Translations under genes and position numbers: made by a program
In this document: positions 36,276 to 45,216 of the stretch, one piece after another
Position numbering within the stretch: the stretch's first letter is position 1
Layout of the letters: every line of letters begins with the position of its first letter
NCBI RefSeq assembly: GCF_001601575.1
Contig: NZ_LOHZ01000042.1
Span: 1 to 64,000 of the forward strand
Source: Thermovenabulum gondwanense
GTDB taxonomy: Bacteria; Bacillota; Thermosediminibacteria; Thermosediminibacterales; Thermosediminibacteraceae
Direction: 5' to 3'
DNA length: 64,000 bases
The notes under the pieces: model-generated
Database searches by the model: none
What the model was told of the DNA's origin: nothing
Seen by the model: only the letters and a program-made list of their open reading frames with translations

Positions 36276-37163
36276 TTAATCAGCCGCATTTAAAAGATAA
36301 TTTATAAAGCTTTCGGCATTTGGCGAAAGAGTTCTACCTTTTTTTGTTACTATGTAAAAATCTCTTAGCATTTTAATACCTTTTATTCTAAAAGTTTTTA
36401 AAATGCCGGTATTTTTATAATCTTCAATGGCCCTATTGGAAATAACTGAAATGCCTACTCCTGCTTTTACAGCCTGTATTATAGCCTCTGTACTGCCTAA
36501 CTCAGCTATAATTTTTAGTTTTTCTAATGATAAACCTTTTTGTATTAAATATCTTTCAAAGGTTTTCCTTGTACCCGATTTTTTCTCCCTAATAACCAAA
36601 GGATATCTAATGAGTTCTTCAAAATCAATCTCTTCATCGTTATTTAAATTAAATTTTGATATTACCACCAATTCATCATTACAAAAGGGGATATATTCCA
36701 AACTGGAATTATTAATAATAGTACCTACAATGCCTAATTCACTATCTTCTTCCTCAATTGAATTTATTACTTCCATTGAATCCTTTTGGACAATTATAAT
36801 TTTCAGTTTAGGATGCATCTCTAAAAATTTTTTTATTTTTACCGGTAGTATATATACAGCTGGAACGGAGCTGGAATATAATCTTAATTCACCTTCTATT
36901 TTATTCATATACTTATAAAGAAGGAATAACGCTTCGTCCTTTGTCCTTAAAATTTTGACAGCTTCATTATACAAAACACGACCGAAAGGGGTTAACTCCA
37001 CTTCCCTTCCTTTTCTATCAAATAGTCTTACTTCCAACTCTTTTTCTAAGGATAAAATATGTGAACTTATAGTGGGTTGTGTTAAAAATAAAAGGTCAGC
37101 AGCTTTAGAAAAACTTTTTGTTTGAGCCACTTTTACAAAAGCTTCTAATTGATGAAAATCCAT
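36276..37163 (-). CDS. LysR-type regulator, probably of selenium metabolism genes
   Basis: A 295-residue LysR-family activator. The N-terminal helix-turn-helix is standard (MDFHQLEAFVKVAQTKSFSKAADLLFLTQPTISSHI, LEVRLFDRKGREVELTPFG), followed by a periplasmic-binding-fold effector domain with AGVGISVISNRAIEDY. An in-frame GTG at 37175 exists, but ATG at 37163 has GGGTGG at good spacing. It is divergent from a desulfurase-selD pair with a palindromic LysR-type box between. LysR proteins with this neighbourhood are known in selenium-using Firmicutes and Deltaproteobacteria, so control of the pair is a sound inference. The effector is unknown. Confidence 0.88.
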   Translation of the reverse strand: MDFHQLEAFVKVAQTKSFSKAADLLFLTQPTISSHILSLEKELEVRLFDRKGREVELTPFGRVLYNEAVKILRTKDEALFLLYKYMNKIEGELRLYSSSVPAVYILPVKIKKFLEMHPKLKIIIVQKDSMEVINSIEEEDSELGIVGTIINNSSLEYIPFCNDELVVISKFNLNNDEEIDFEELIRYPLVIREKKSGTRKTFERYLIQKGLSLEKLKIIAELGSTEAIIQAVKAGVGISVISNRAIEDYKNTGILKTFRIKGIKMLRDFYIVTKKGRTLSPNAESFINYLLNAAD

Positions 37164-37328
37164 AAAATCAACCACCCAAAAACTTTTTAGATTTTTTATA
37201 ATAATTTATTAGCTGCTACTTTTTTGTACATTGATCCAAATCAGTTCCTGTTAAAGATTAATCACATAAATATTATCATAAATAATAAAAAACTTCTATT
37301 TATTAAATTTATAATTACTATATTTTTT

Positions 37329-37343
37329 ATAGAATTTTTCTAT
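37329..37343. promoter_or_regulatory. LysR-type operator (T-N11-A) between lysR and the desulfurase
   Basis: ATAGAA-TTT-TTCTAT is a perfect 15-base inverted repeat containing the T-N11-A signature (T37330, A37342). It is 17 bases upstream of the desulfurase -35. A half-site, TATAGAA, recurs near 37394. Confidence 0.6.
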
Positions 37344-37359
37344 TGTAGTTTTGTATTAA

Positions 37360-37388
37360 TTGACAAAAAAATGTTTTAATGAAATACT
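37360..37388 (+). promoter_or_regulatory. Predicted promoter of the desulfurase-selD transcript
   Basis: TTGACA (37360-37365) is perfect; 17 bases on stands a weak -10, AATACT. A poor -10 fits an activator-dependent promoter served by the LysR box upstream. Confidence 0.5.
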
Positions 37389-37424
37389 CAAAGTATAGAA
37401 AAATATTTAAGAGAAGGGATAATA

Positions 37425-38585
37425 ATGAAATATATTTATTTTGACAATGCTGCAACCTCATATCCTAAACCTCTAATGGTATTAAATGCAATGCAAGAAT
37501 ACTTTTTAAATATAGGGGCCAGCCCCGGACGGGGTGGATATAAAAATAGCATTAACGCAGGTAGGATAATTTTTGAAGCCAGAAGTAAACTAAAAAAACT
37601 ATTTAACGCCCCAAAGGAAGAAAATATCATTTTTACTTTAAATATTACCCATGCTATAAATTTTTCTTTAAATAGTCTTTTGAACCCGGGGGATCATGTT
37701 ATAACCACCTCAATGGAACATAATTCTGTAATAAGGCCCTTAAGGTTTCTTGAAAAAAACAAAAATATCGAATTAAGTATAATTAATTGCAGCAAAGAAG
37801 GTATTTTAGATCCCGGTGATATTAAAAAAGCAATAAAAAGAAATACAAAACTTATTGTTCTAACCCATGCATCCAATGTAACAGGAACGATAATGCCGGT
37901 TGAAGAAATATCAAAAATAAAAAAAGAATATGAAATTTTTTTACTTCTTGATACCGCTCAGACTGCAGGGTTTTTAGACATTGACTTTAAAAAGTTAAAT
38001 ATAGATATTTTAGCCTTCACCGGGCATAAAGGTCTTTTAGGGCCCCCGGGTACAGGTGGACTTGTTATTAGTGATTCTATGACAGAAATTCTTACCCCCT
38101 TTATACACGGTGGAACGGGAAGTAAATCGGAATATGAATTTCAGCCGGATTTTTTACCCGATAAATTTGAAGCGGGTACGCCAAACACCATAGGAATTGC
38201 AGGACTATCATCAGCACTTGATTTTTTAGAAAAAGAAAATATTAAAAAAATAAGGATTCACGAATTAGAATTGGCTGAACGATTCATCGAAACCATCAAA
38301 GAAATTCCTCAAATTACACTTTACGGACCAGACAATAAAGATAAAAGAGTACCCACAGTATCTATTACTGTTAAAGATTTTGATCCGTCTTTTTTAGCAT
38401 ATAAATTAGATAATATTTACAATATAATGGTACGTCCCGGACTTCACTGTGCCCCCCTTGCTCATAAAACCATTGGTACGTTTCCTCACGGTACTTTAAG
38501 ATTTAGCTTTGGTTATTTCAATACTATGGAAGAAGTAGAATTTGCTTTAAAAGCTCTTATTAAAATAATTGAAGAAGGTGAATAG
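37425..38585 (+). CDS. Cysteine desulfurase family protein (EF2568 type)
   Basis: A 386-residue class V aminotransferase-fold PLP enzyme. YFDNAATSYPKP opens it; the PLP lysine lies in AFTGHKGLLGPPGTGG and the catalytic cysteine in VRPGLHCAPLAHKTIGTFPHGTLRFSFGYFN. Family members located next to selD are thought to free selenium or sulfur from selenocysteine or cysteine. Here selD starts one base after the stop, which supports selenide delivery to SelD. ATG at 37425 follows GAGAAGGG. It could equally serve sulfur transfer for a molybdenum or tungsten enzyme. Confidence 0.9.
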   Translation: MKYIYFDNAATSYPKPLMVLNAMQEYFLNIGASPGRGGYKNSINAGRIIFEARSKLKKLFNAPKEENIIFTLNITHAINFSLNSLLNPGDHVITTSMEHNSVIRPLRFLEKNKNIELSIINCSKEGILDPGDIKKAIKRNTKLIVLTHASNVTGTIMPVEEISKIKKEYEIFLLLDTAQTAGFLDIDFKKLNIDILAFTGHKGLLGPPGTGGLVISDSMTEILTPFIHGGTGSKSEYEFQPDFLPDKFEAGTPNTIGIAGLSSALDFLEKENIKKIRIHELELAERFIETIKEIPQITLYGPDNKDKRVPTVSITVKDFDPSFLAYKLDNIYNIMVRPGLHCAPLAHKTIGTFPHGTLRFSFGYFNTMEEVEFALKALIKIIEEGE

Positions 38586-38586
38586 C

Positions 38587-39624
38587 TTGAAAAACATAAG
38601 ATTAACGGATCTTTCATGTAGTGCCGGATGAGCTTCAAAAGTACCGCCGCAGGTGCTGGCGGAGGTTCTTAAAAATATCCCCACGATGAAAAGTGAATAT
38701 TTATTGGTTGGCATAGATACCTCCGATGATGCTGCAGTATATAAAATCGATGAAACAACAGCTTTAATACACACAATAGATTTTTTTACACCGATAATTG
38801 ATGATCCATATTTATTTGGCAAAATTGCTGCATGCAACTCTTTAAGCGATGTATACGCCATGGGAGGCACTCCTTTACTTGCATTAAATATCGTAGGATT
38901 TCCGGAAGAATTGGTAGAGGATATTTTGCCATTAGTATTAAAAGGTGGAGCTGATATGGTAAAAGAATCCGGAGCAATAATAGCAGGCGGTCATACAATA
39001 AAAAATCCCGAAGCCTTTTATGGATTATCCGTAATAGGTATAGTTAATCCAGAAAATATCACTACTAATTCTCATTCAAAACCAGGAGATGTCTTAATTA
39101 TAACGAAACCTATTGGAACAGGAATTATAGCAACCGCTTACAAAGCTCAAATGATAAAGGATAAAATTTTAGAAATAGCTGTAGAAGTAATGTGCACTCT
39201 AAATAATAAAGCATCTTTTTGCGCTGTTTCAGCTGGCGTAAAAGCTATGACCGATATAACCGGCTTTGGATTACTGGGTCACGCCTTTGAAATGGCAGAG
39301 GCTTCTAATGTTTCATTTGAGATAGAGGTAGATGATGTCCCCATTATAGAAGGAACTGATGAGCTTGCTTCAATGGGACTATTACCGGCGGGACTTTATG
39401 CAAATAGGAAATATCTAAAAGAAAAAGTAGAATTGACAAAAGAAGTACGTGATGAAATCTTTGATCTATTATTTGATCCTCAAACTTCGGGAGGCCTATT
39501 GATTTCATGCCCTGAAGATAAATTAGATATTTTATATACTAATTTTAAAGAACAAAACTTTAAAGATGCTTATATTATTGGACGTGTGATAGAAAAAAAA
39601 GAAAAAAGAATATATTTAAAATAA
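38587..39624 (+). CDS. selD: Selenophosphate synthetase SelD, selenocysteine-containing
   Basis: SelD makes selenophosphate from selenide and ATP, the selenium donor for Sec-tRNA and 2-selenouridine. Reading from TTG at 38587 gives MKNIRLTDLSCSAG-U-ASKVPP, with UGA at 38629-38631 aligned to the catalytic Cys/Sec of SelD (GAGCGCK in E. coli) and Lys18 to the essential lysine. Past it are DDAAVY, HTIDFFTPIIDDPY, AMGGTPLLALNI, GGHTIKNPE, DITGFGLLGHAFEMAE and DPQTSGGLL. A caller that stops at UGA would wrongly begin the gene at 38653. It is 345 residues with Sec. The ribosome site is GAAGGTGA inside the desulfurase end. A Sec-containing SelD implies that SelA, SelB and tRNA-Sec exist elsewhere. 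Confidence 0.95.
38632..38666 (+). other. Putative bacterial SECIS hairpin in selD
   Basis: Twelve bases after the UGA, CCGCC (38644-38648) pairs with GGCGG (38658-38662) around the 9-base loop GCAGGTGCT, which contains a GGT like SelB-binding loops. Distance and shape fit a bacterial SECIS, though the stem is short. Confidence 0.7.
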
Positions 39625-39652
39625 GAAGCGAGGAAAATCCCCGCTTCTTATT
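39620..39652. terminator. Bidirectional terminator between selD and the FMN enzyme gene
   Basis: AATAAGAAGCG (39620-39630) pairs with CGCTTCTTATT (39642-39652); AGG and CC extend the stem. T-rich sequence follows on the plus strand. The stem overlaps both stop codons. Confidence 0.85.
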
Positions 39653-40667
39653 TTTTATATAATATTTTTTCATCTACACTTTTTATATCTTTACATCCTG
39701 TTAAAATCATAGCCTGTTTTAGTTCTTTTGCAAATTTTTCTAATATAAATTTAACACCTTCTTTACCTCCTCCAAAAGCACCTATTATAACCGGTCTACC
39801 TATAAGTACCGCATCGGCTCCAAGTGCTAAATATTTTAAAACATCGACACCGGACCGAACACCACCGTCCGCAAATATAGTAATTTTGCCTTTTACTTTT
39901 TGGGCAATAGCTGGCAATACTTCAGCAACCCCCGGTGTATGATCCAATATCCTTCCTCCGTGATTCGAAACCACGATAGCTTTTGCCCCTATTTCTACCG
40001 CCATTTCTGCTTCATCGACCGTCATAATCCCTTTTAAAATAAATGGGAGCTTTGTTTTAGTTATTATTTGTTTTAATTCCTCTTTTGTCTTTGGTCCTAC
40101 GGGCTGACCCATTAAAGCCATTGTTATAAGACCAGCTCCATCTATATCTATTCCTACAGCTAATGCTCCTGCTTCTTCTGCTCTTTTTGCTCTTTCAAGT
40201 ATTTCTGTGTTCTCCCTGGGTTTAATAATTGCAATCCCATCTCCATTTTCTTCCTTAATAGCTTTTATACCCGATTCATAAAAAACAGGATTACCTCCAT
40301 CTCCGCACATTCCCAAGGTACCCGCTTCTTTGCTACCCGATATTACCATCTTTATGAAATTTTCTTCTGAGATTTTACCTCCCATATTGTAGTTGGTGCC
40401 CGTTATTGGTGCAGCTAAAACTGGCATGGACAATTTTTCCCCAAAAATTTCTATACTGATATCGGGTTCCTTGGCATCATGAATCGTTCTTAAATTCAAT
40501 TTAATTTCGGATAAGGCTTCTACATTGGCGATAAACGAGGAACCGGTACCCACGCCTCCCATTCCCGGTACTTCTCCTCTGCACGCTTTTCCATCACAAA
40601 AAGAACAAACCCGACAAAAGCCCTTTAAATTTTCTTTTGCAGCAGATTTTAATTCTTCAAAATTCAT
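39648..40667 (-). CDS. FMN-dependent alpha-hydroxy-acid oxidising protein with Cys-rich N-terminus
   Basis: A 339-residue TIM-barrel flavoprotein of the lactate/glycolate oxidase family: APITGTNYNMGG, GIDIDGAG, FILKGIMTVDEAEMAV, the catalytic histidine in VVSNHGGRILD, then FADGGVRSGVDVLKYLALGADAVLIGRP for FMN phosphate. The N-terminus has four cysteines, C18, C21, C24 and C29 (CRVCSFCDGKAC), not found in classical oxidases and suited to an iron-sulfur or zinc site. That could route electrons to a carrier instead of oxygen, which fits an anaerobe. The substrate is unknown. It is convergent with selD and not in its operon. ATG at 40667 follows AAGGAGGC. Confidence 0.88.
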   Translation of the reverse strand: MNFEELKSAAKENLKGFCRVCSFCDGKACRGEVPGMGGVGTGSSFIANVEALSEIKLNLRTIHDAKEPDISIEIFGEKLSMPVLAAPITGTNYNMGGKISEENFIKMVISGSKEAGTLGMCGDGGNPVFYESGIKAIKEENGDGIAIIKPRENTEILERAKRAEEAGALAVGIDIDGAGLITMALMGQPVGPKTKEELKQIITKTKLPFILKGIMTVDEAEMAVEIGAKAIVVSNHGGRILDHTPGVAEVLPAIAQKVKGKITIFADGGVRSGVDVLKYLALGADAVLIGRPVIIGAFGGGKEGVKFILEKFAKELKQAMILTGCKDIKSVDEKILYKK

Positions 40668-40776
40668 ATTAAGCCTCCTTTTTAAAAACTTTTATTATTT
40701 GAATTTCCTTATATAATATTATAAAAAATGCCAAATATTTTAACTATATTAAATAAAATAATTCAAAATTAAAATT

Positions 40777-40822
40777 AAAAGGGGCTGTTAAATTTTATTA
40801 AGCTGTAAACAGCCCCTTTTTT
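40777..40822. terminator. Terminator closing the acid-sugar operon
   Basis: AAAAGGGGCTGTT (40777-40789) pairs perfectly with AACAGCCCCTTTT (40808-40820), with an 18-base loop. It gives a TTTT tail on the minus strand after pdxA2, and six T on the plus strand. Confidence 0.85.
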
Positions 40823-40839
40823 ATAATTTATATTAAAAA

Positions 40840-41829
40840 TTATTTTTCATTAATATTTTTTACAATTTTAGCAGCCAATTTTATGGCTTCAATCATACTT
40901 TTTTCATTTGCTATTCCTTTTCCTGCAATATCAAAAGCCGTCCCGTGATCAACTGAAGTCCTTATTATCGGTAGTCCAACGGTAAAATTAACACCAGTTT
41001 CCAAACCAAATAATTTTATGGGTATATGCCCTTGATCGTGATACATGGCGACCACCACATCAAATTCTCCCTTCATTGCTTTTAAAAAAATTACGTCAGC
41101 GGGTATAGGACCTAAAGCGTTAATTCCTTTTTTGTTTGCCTCTAATATAGCAGGAATTATTTCGTTTATTTCTTCTTCTCCAAATAAACCGGATTCTCCA
41201 CCGTGAGGATTTAAAGCTGCTACTCCTATTTTAGGAGTGGTATTGCCTAAAAGTATTCCTGCTTCCCGGGCGAGAAGAATTGTTTCTAATATCTTGTCTT
41301 TTTTAATGTTACTACATACATTTTTCAGCGCAACATGAGTGGTAACATGTATTACGTTCAATCTTCCATTTGTCAGAACCATAGAATATTTTTGAGCCTT
41401 AGTTAGTTCGGCAATTAATTCTGTATGGCCGTTAAATCTGTATCCAGCCTTATTTAATGAAGCTTTATTTATTGGAGCGGTAATAATAGCAGATAATTTT
41501 TTTTCTAAAGCAAATTGTACCGCTGCATAAATATATTCAAAAGCAGCTTTTCCACAGATAGAACTTATTTCTCCAATTTTAAAATCATATAAAGATAAAT
41601 TATTTATAGGATAAACATTTATTGTTCCATCTTTTAATTCATTCAAGTCTTTGACGATATTGATCTTTTTGTTTATTTTACAAATCTTTATATAATATTC
41701 TATAACATTATACGACCCAAATATTACCATCTTCAGTTTTTCCAAATCATTATTATTAAGTGCTTTGACTATTATTTCAGGGCCTATTCCGGCTGGATCT
41801 CCCATAGTTATTCCAAAAATTTCTTCCAA
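40840..41829 (-). CDS. pdxA2: PdxA-family dehydrogenase (PdxA2, 4-phospho-hydroxyacid dehydrogenase)
   Basis: A 329-residue metal- and NAD-dependent oxidative decarboxylase of the PdxA family. ITMGDPAGIGPEI opens it; metal histidines lie in FNGHTELIAEL and HDQGHIPIKLFG; GTAFDIAGKG closes the active site. Classical PdxA acts in vitamin B6 synthesis, but PdxA2 next to a DUF1537 kinase oxidises 4-phospho-D-threonate or 4-phospho-D-erythronate to dihydroxyacetone phosphate and CO2. The kinase ends three bases upstream, so that role is favoured. The start is TTG at 41829 after AAAGGAGA. Confidence 0.92.
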   Translation of the reverse strand: MEEIFGITMGDPAGIGPEIIVKALNNNDLEKLKMVIFGSYNVIEYYIKICKINKKINIVKDLNELKDGTINVYPINNLSLYDFKIGEISSICGKAAFEYIYAAVQFALEKKLSAIITAPINKASLNKAGYRFNGHTELIAELTKAQKYSMVLTNGRLNVIHVTTHVALKNVCSNIKKDKILETILLAREAGILLGNTTPKIGVAALNPHGGESGLFGEEEINEIIPAILEANKKGINALGPIPADVIFLKAMKGEFDVVVAMYHDQGHIPIKLFGLETGVNFTVGLPIIRTSVDHGTAFDIAGKGIANEKSMIEAIKLAAKIVKNINEK

Positions 41830-41832
41830 TTT

Positions 41833-43083
41833 TTATTCTCCTTTCAGATGTTTATATAAATTGTACAATGTCATTTCATTTCCAAAACCACCTGCTTTAG
41901 TAATTATTTTTAACCCTTTAAAAGGACCTTTCAATAGTTCTATCTCCGGTATTCCCGGCTCTATCTCTTTATTTATTTTTATGATTTTTGCATTTAATTT
42001 TTTTACTACGTTAAAAGCTATATCCCCTCCTGTTAATATTAAACCTTTTGGTTTTTGGATATTTATAACCTTTAAACTGATTTCCGATATTTTTTCTGCA
42101 ATAATTTGACTGATATCTTTTAAATCGATCCCCAATTCTAATGAAATATTTTTTGTGACATCCAAATCCTGTTGTCCCATACATGAAGTAATTATGATAT
42201 CTTTATCATAATAGGTATTTACCAGAGAACATATTCTATTTTTTTCCTCTTCTTCATTGCTAAATAAATTATATAAATCAATATTTATGATGGGAATACA
42301 TTCTTTTTCTGATAGATTCATCAACTGAGATATGGCTACAGTCCTTGTACTTCCTGAAATAGTAATAATCTTCCCTTCTTTTTTCATGGATAAAATCAAA
42401 GCTTCTGCAAGGCCAGCAGATCCTACCCACAAAACTTTTTTCCCTGATTTTAATACCTGTGTTGCTATTTCCAATAGATCTTTATCATTTTCAGCATCAA
42501 AAGTCAATGTATTAATTCCCTCTATATTTTTTATAATTTTTTCTAAGTTTTTGATTTCATCTCTATAAACATGTCTCACTTTAAAAACATTACCTTCATT
42601 TTTAAAAAGTATTTTTATATTAGAAACTCTAACAGGGTTTTTTATATCCTCCGCAAATTCAGATTTATCTACCGGTATACCATTAACATAATGTATTTCA
42701 TTTAATGTTATTCTATTATTTTTAGGATAGGCCGGAGCAAAAACAATAAGCTCCGGCTTTAATTCTTCATATATAGCCTTTATTTCTTCAACAATATTTC
42801 CCCGCAATGTAGAATCTACTTTTTTATAGATAATTTCTCCTTCCAATTTTAAACTAATAACAGACTTCAAATTTTTTATTACCTGCTTCACTCTTTCATA
42901 AGCATTCTCAGAAGATAAACCCCTTGATTCTGTATCTAAAACCAAAGCATCACATTCTAAATCTTTCAAAGTAAAATTTTCCATATCTATTAGAGTATAA
43001 GTTTTATAACCCTTTTTTGTTAATTGAACTCCCGTATCATTTGCTCCCGTAAAATCATCAGCTATTATTATAATTTTTGACAC
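41833..43083 (-). CDS. Four-carbon acid sugar kinase (DUF1537 family)
   Basis: A 416-residue kinase phosphorylating threonate, erythronate or similar acids at C4. The N-terminal domain begins IIIIADDFTGANDTG (residues 4-18) and has YKKVDSTLRGN and VFAPAYPKNNR; the C-terminal nucleotide domain has WVGSAGLAEAL, ILTGGDIAFNVVKKL, GPFKGLKIITKAGGFG. The family's activities on D-threonate, L-threonate and D-erythronate are published; the exact substrate here is not visible. It lies between a KdgT permease and pdxA2. The start is GTG at 43083 after AAAGGGAGAG. Confidence 0.93.
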   Translation of the reverse strand: MSKIIIIADDFTGANDTGVQLTKKGYKTYTLIDMENFTLKDLECDALVLDTESRGLSSENAYERVKQVIKNLKSVISLKLEGEIIYKKVDSTLRGNIVEEIKAIYEELKPELIVFAPAYPKNNRITLNEIHYVNGIPVDKSEFAEDIKNPVRVSNIKILFKNEGNVFKVRHVYRDEIKNLEKIIKNIEGINTLTFDAENDKDLLEIATQVLKSGKKVLWVGSAGLAEALILSMKKEGKIITISGSTRTVAISQLMNLSEKECIPIINIDLYNLFSNEEEEKNRICSLVNTYYDKDIIITSCMGQQDLDVTKNISLELGIDLKDISQIIAEKISEISLKVINIQKPKGLILTGGDIAFNVVKKLNAKIIKINKEIEPGIPEIELLKGPFKGLKIITKAGGFGNEMTLYNLYKHLKGE

Positions 43084-43102
43084 TTTCTTTCTCTCCCTTT
43101 AT

Positions 43103-44047
43103 TTATTCATCATTTTTCCTTTTTTCGATTTTATCCAAATAGGATACTAAAAGCGGGCACAAAATCGCAGTAATTATAACGGATGCCGCAACCTGAGCGG
43201 TAGCTGCACCAACCAATGGAGCAAGGTTTTGGTCGACAGCAGCTACTGCTGCTGGGGTAGCCACTGCATTACCCGCAGTGGTGCCAATTGCAGCACCCAC
43301 TGCTTTATTTTCTTTAAAGAAAATTTTTATAGTAAAGTAGCCTGCCAACCCGGTAAAAATTACCGTAATTAAACCTAATAATAGACCAGGTAATCCAGCT
43401 TTAAATATTGTTTTAAAGTCCAGAGCTGCTCCCAGAGGGAATGCAAAAAACGGAATCAATAATCTCTGTCCAGGTTCCAAAAATTTTTTCCAGTCATTAT
43501 CCAGGTTCCCCAAAATCATTCCTATTATTATAGGAACTATTACTGCGACAAGTGCAATAAAAGGAATATTTGCAAGTCCAGATACTCCCATAGCTACCAT
43601 TGTCAAAAAAGGCCCATCGTTTATCGATAATATAGCGATTGCGCCTACATCGGCAGGATCTCCGTATTGTGATGCAAGAGCTGTATAAAGTCCACCGTTA
43701 GAATTTGTCACCGCTGCAATAATTGCAAGAGAAGAAAGACCTAACAGTCCGGCATCTCCCAAAAATTTTCCGGTAAACCATCCAAGAAGAGCACCTATTA
43801 TGAATTTAACTAATGTTAGTGCGGTTCCTTTAACTAAAGAAAGGCCCGCTTGCCTGATGGTAATTTGTGCTCCATTGCACAATAGAAAGAGTGCTATAAG
43901 AGGCATTGCTCCCTGTTTAAAAAGTGCAGTTGTAAAACCTCCAATCTGAAGGATTCCGGGGAAAAATGTATTTATTGTTGCACCCAATAGCAGGGGTATT
44001 ACCATTAATCCTCCGGGAACTTTATTAATAGCTTTCAATATTTTCAT
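43103..44047 (-). CDS. 2-keto-3-deoxygluconate permease family transporter
   Basis: A 314-residue membrane protein with about ten predicted segments, of the KdgT family. It begins MKILKAINKVPGGLMVIPLLLGATINTFFP and has the family features LFLLCNGAQITIRQAG, ITNSNGG-like AVTNSNGGLYTALASQYGDPADVGA and IGTTAGNAVATPAAVA. KdgT imports 2-keto-3-deoxygluconate by proton symport; here the neighbouring kinase and PdxA2 suggest a four-carbon or related sugar acid. ATG at 44047 follows AAGGAGGG. It is 12 bases from the UxaA-type gene. Confidence 0.92.
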   Translation of the reverse strand: MKILKAINKVPGGLMVIPLLLGATINTFFPGILQIGGFTTALFKQGAMPLIALFLLCNGAQITIRQAGLSLVKGTALTLVKFIIGALLGWFTGKFLGDAGLLGLSSLAIIAAVTNSNGGLYTALASQYGDPADVGAIAILSINDGPFLTMVAMGVSGLANIPFIALVAVIVPIIIGMILGNLDNDWKKFLEPGQRLLIPFFAFPLGAALDFKTIFKAGLPGLLLGLITVIFTGLAGYFTIKIFFKENKAVGAAIGTTAGNAVATPAAVAAVDQNLAPLVGAATAQVAASVIITAILCPLLVSYLDKIEKRKNDE

Positions 44048-44058
44048 AAAGTCCCTCC

Positions 44059-45216
44059 TTAAAATGTGGATATTAATTTATACATTCCAAATTCTTTATG
44101 TTTTAATGTTTCTGCTTTTGTCATTTTACCATTGCATACTTCAATTAAGAGATTAAATAATCTTTCTCCTGCATCTCTTATTGATTCAATGCCTTCTACA
44201 ATTGTCCCGCAATTAAAATCAATATTATCTTCCATGTTTCTGAAAGTTTCAGGGTTTCCTGTAATTTTAATTACTGGAGCTATAGGAGAACCAGTAGGAG
44301 TCCCCCTTCCAGTGGTAAATATAACAACCTGGGACCCTCCAGCTGTCATACCTGTAATCGATTCTATGTCCTGACCCGGAGTGTCCATGAAATAAAGACC
44401 TTTACCCTCCGGTTCTTCACCGTATTCTAATACACCCTGCAAAGGTTTTGTTCCTCCTTTGTATATACAACCTAAGGATTTCTCCTCTATGGTACTTATG
44501 CCTCCTTCGATATTCCCTGGAGTTGGCTGACCGCCTCTCATATCTACTCCCATGGTTTTTGCTTTTTCTTCGCATCTTTTGACAATGTAAATAAGTTTGT
44601 CTCCAACGTCCTTTGTTATTGCCCTTTTTGCTAAAATATGTTCTGCCCCGATTAACTCAGTTGTTTCAGAAAACATAGAAGTACCACCAAATTCCACAAT
44701 TTTGTCCGACACATATCCTGCAACGGGATTTGAAGCCAAACCTGATGTAGTGTCAGAGCCCCCACATTCGATAGATAAAATCAATTCTGAAATATCAACT
44801 TCTTCTCTTTCGTATCTACATATTTCTTGTATCATCCGGCGCGCTATTCTCGTACCTTTTTCTTCAGCTTTTAAAGTTCCCCCGCAATGTTGAATGATTA
44901 TATATTCTACAGGTTTACCAGTTTTAGATATCTCATGTGCTACATTTTCTGTAGGAACTCCTTCGCATCCCAAACCAATTACTAATACTGCACCCACATT
45001 AGGGTTTTTCCCTAATCCAATAAGAGTGTTTTTTATCAATTCCAGATCTGCTCCCACTTGACAACATCCATGCTGGTTTGGAATTGATACTGCTCCTTCC
45101 ACATGGGAAGCTATTCTTTCAGCGACAACACTTGCACACACCGATGATGGTATGACTAATAAATGATTTCTTACACCTACTTTACCGTTTTTTCTAACAT
45201 AACCTTTTATTTTCAT
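44059..45216 (-). CDS. UxaA-family dehydratase/lyase, large (C-terminal) component
   Basis: A protein of about 385 aa matching the large part of altronate/galactarate dehydratase (UxaA_C) and SuyB of (R)-sulfolactate sulfo-lyase: GYVRKNGKVGVRNHLLVIPSSVCAS, NQHGCCQVGADLE, VLVIGLGCEG, IQHCGGT, SIECGGSDTTSGLASNP, GGQPTPGN, FMDTPGQDIESITGMTAGG and GRGTPTGSPIAPVIKITGNP. The conserved Cys and Asp residues suggest an iron centre that removes water or sulfite from a 2-hydroxyacid. A start at 45222 touches the ribosome site AAGGGG, so ATG 45216 is preferred. It overlaps the SAF component gene by 23 bases, so both chains are co-translated. Confidence 0.9.
   Translation of the reverse strand: MKIKGYVRKNGKVGVRNHLLVIPSSVCASVVAERIASHVEGAVSIPNQHGCCQVGADLELIKNTLIGLGKNPNVGAVLVIGLGCEGVPTENVAHEISKTGKPVEYIIIQHCGGTLKAEEKGTRIARRMIQEICRYEREEVDISELILSIECGGSDTTSGLASNPVAGYVSDKIVEFGGTSMFSETTELIGAEHILAKRAITKDVGDKLIYIVKRCEEKAKTMGVDMRGGQPTPGNIEGGISTIEEKSLGCIYKGGTKPLQGVLEYGEEPEGKGLYFMDTPGQDIESITGMTAGGSQVVIFTTGRGTPTGSPIAPVIKITGNPETFRNMEDNIDFNCGTIVEGIESIRDAGERLFNLLIEVCNGKMTKAETLKHKEFGMYKLISTF

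Noticed and set aside
38653-39624. selD beginning at ATG 38653
   Set aside because: This start removes the catalytic Sec and the Lys of the conserved N-terminus; homology continues upstream through the UGA to TTG 38587.
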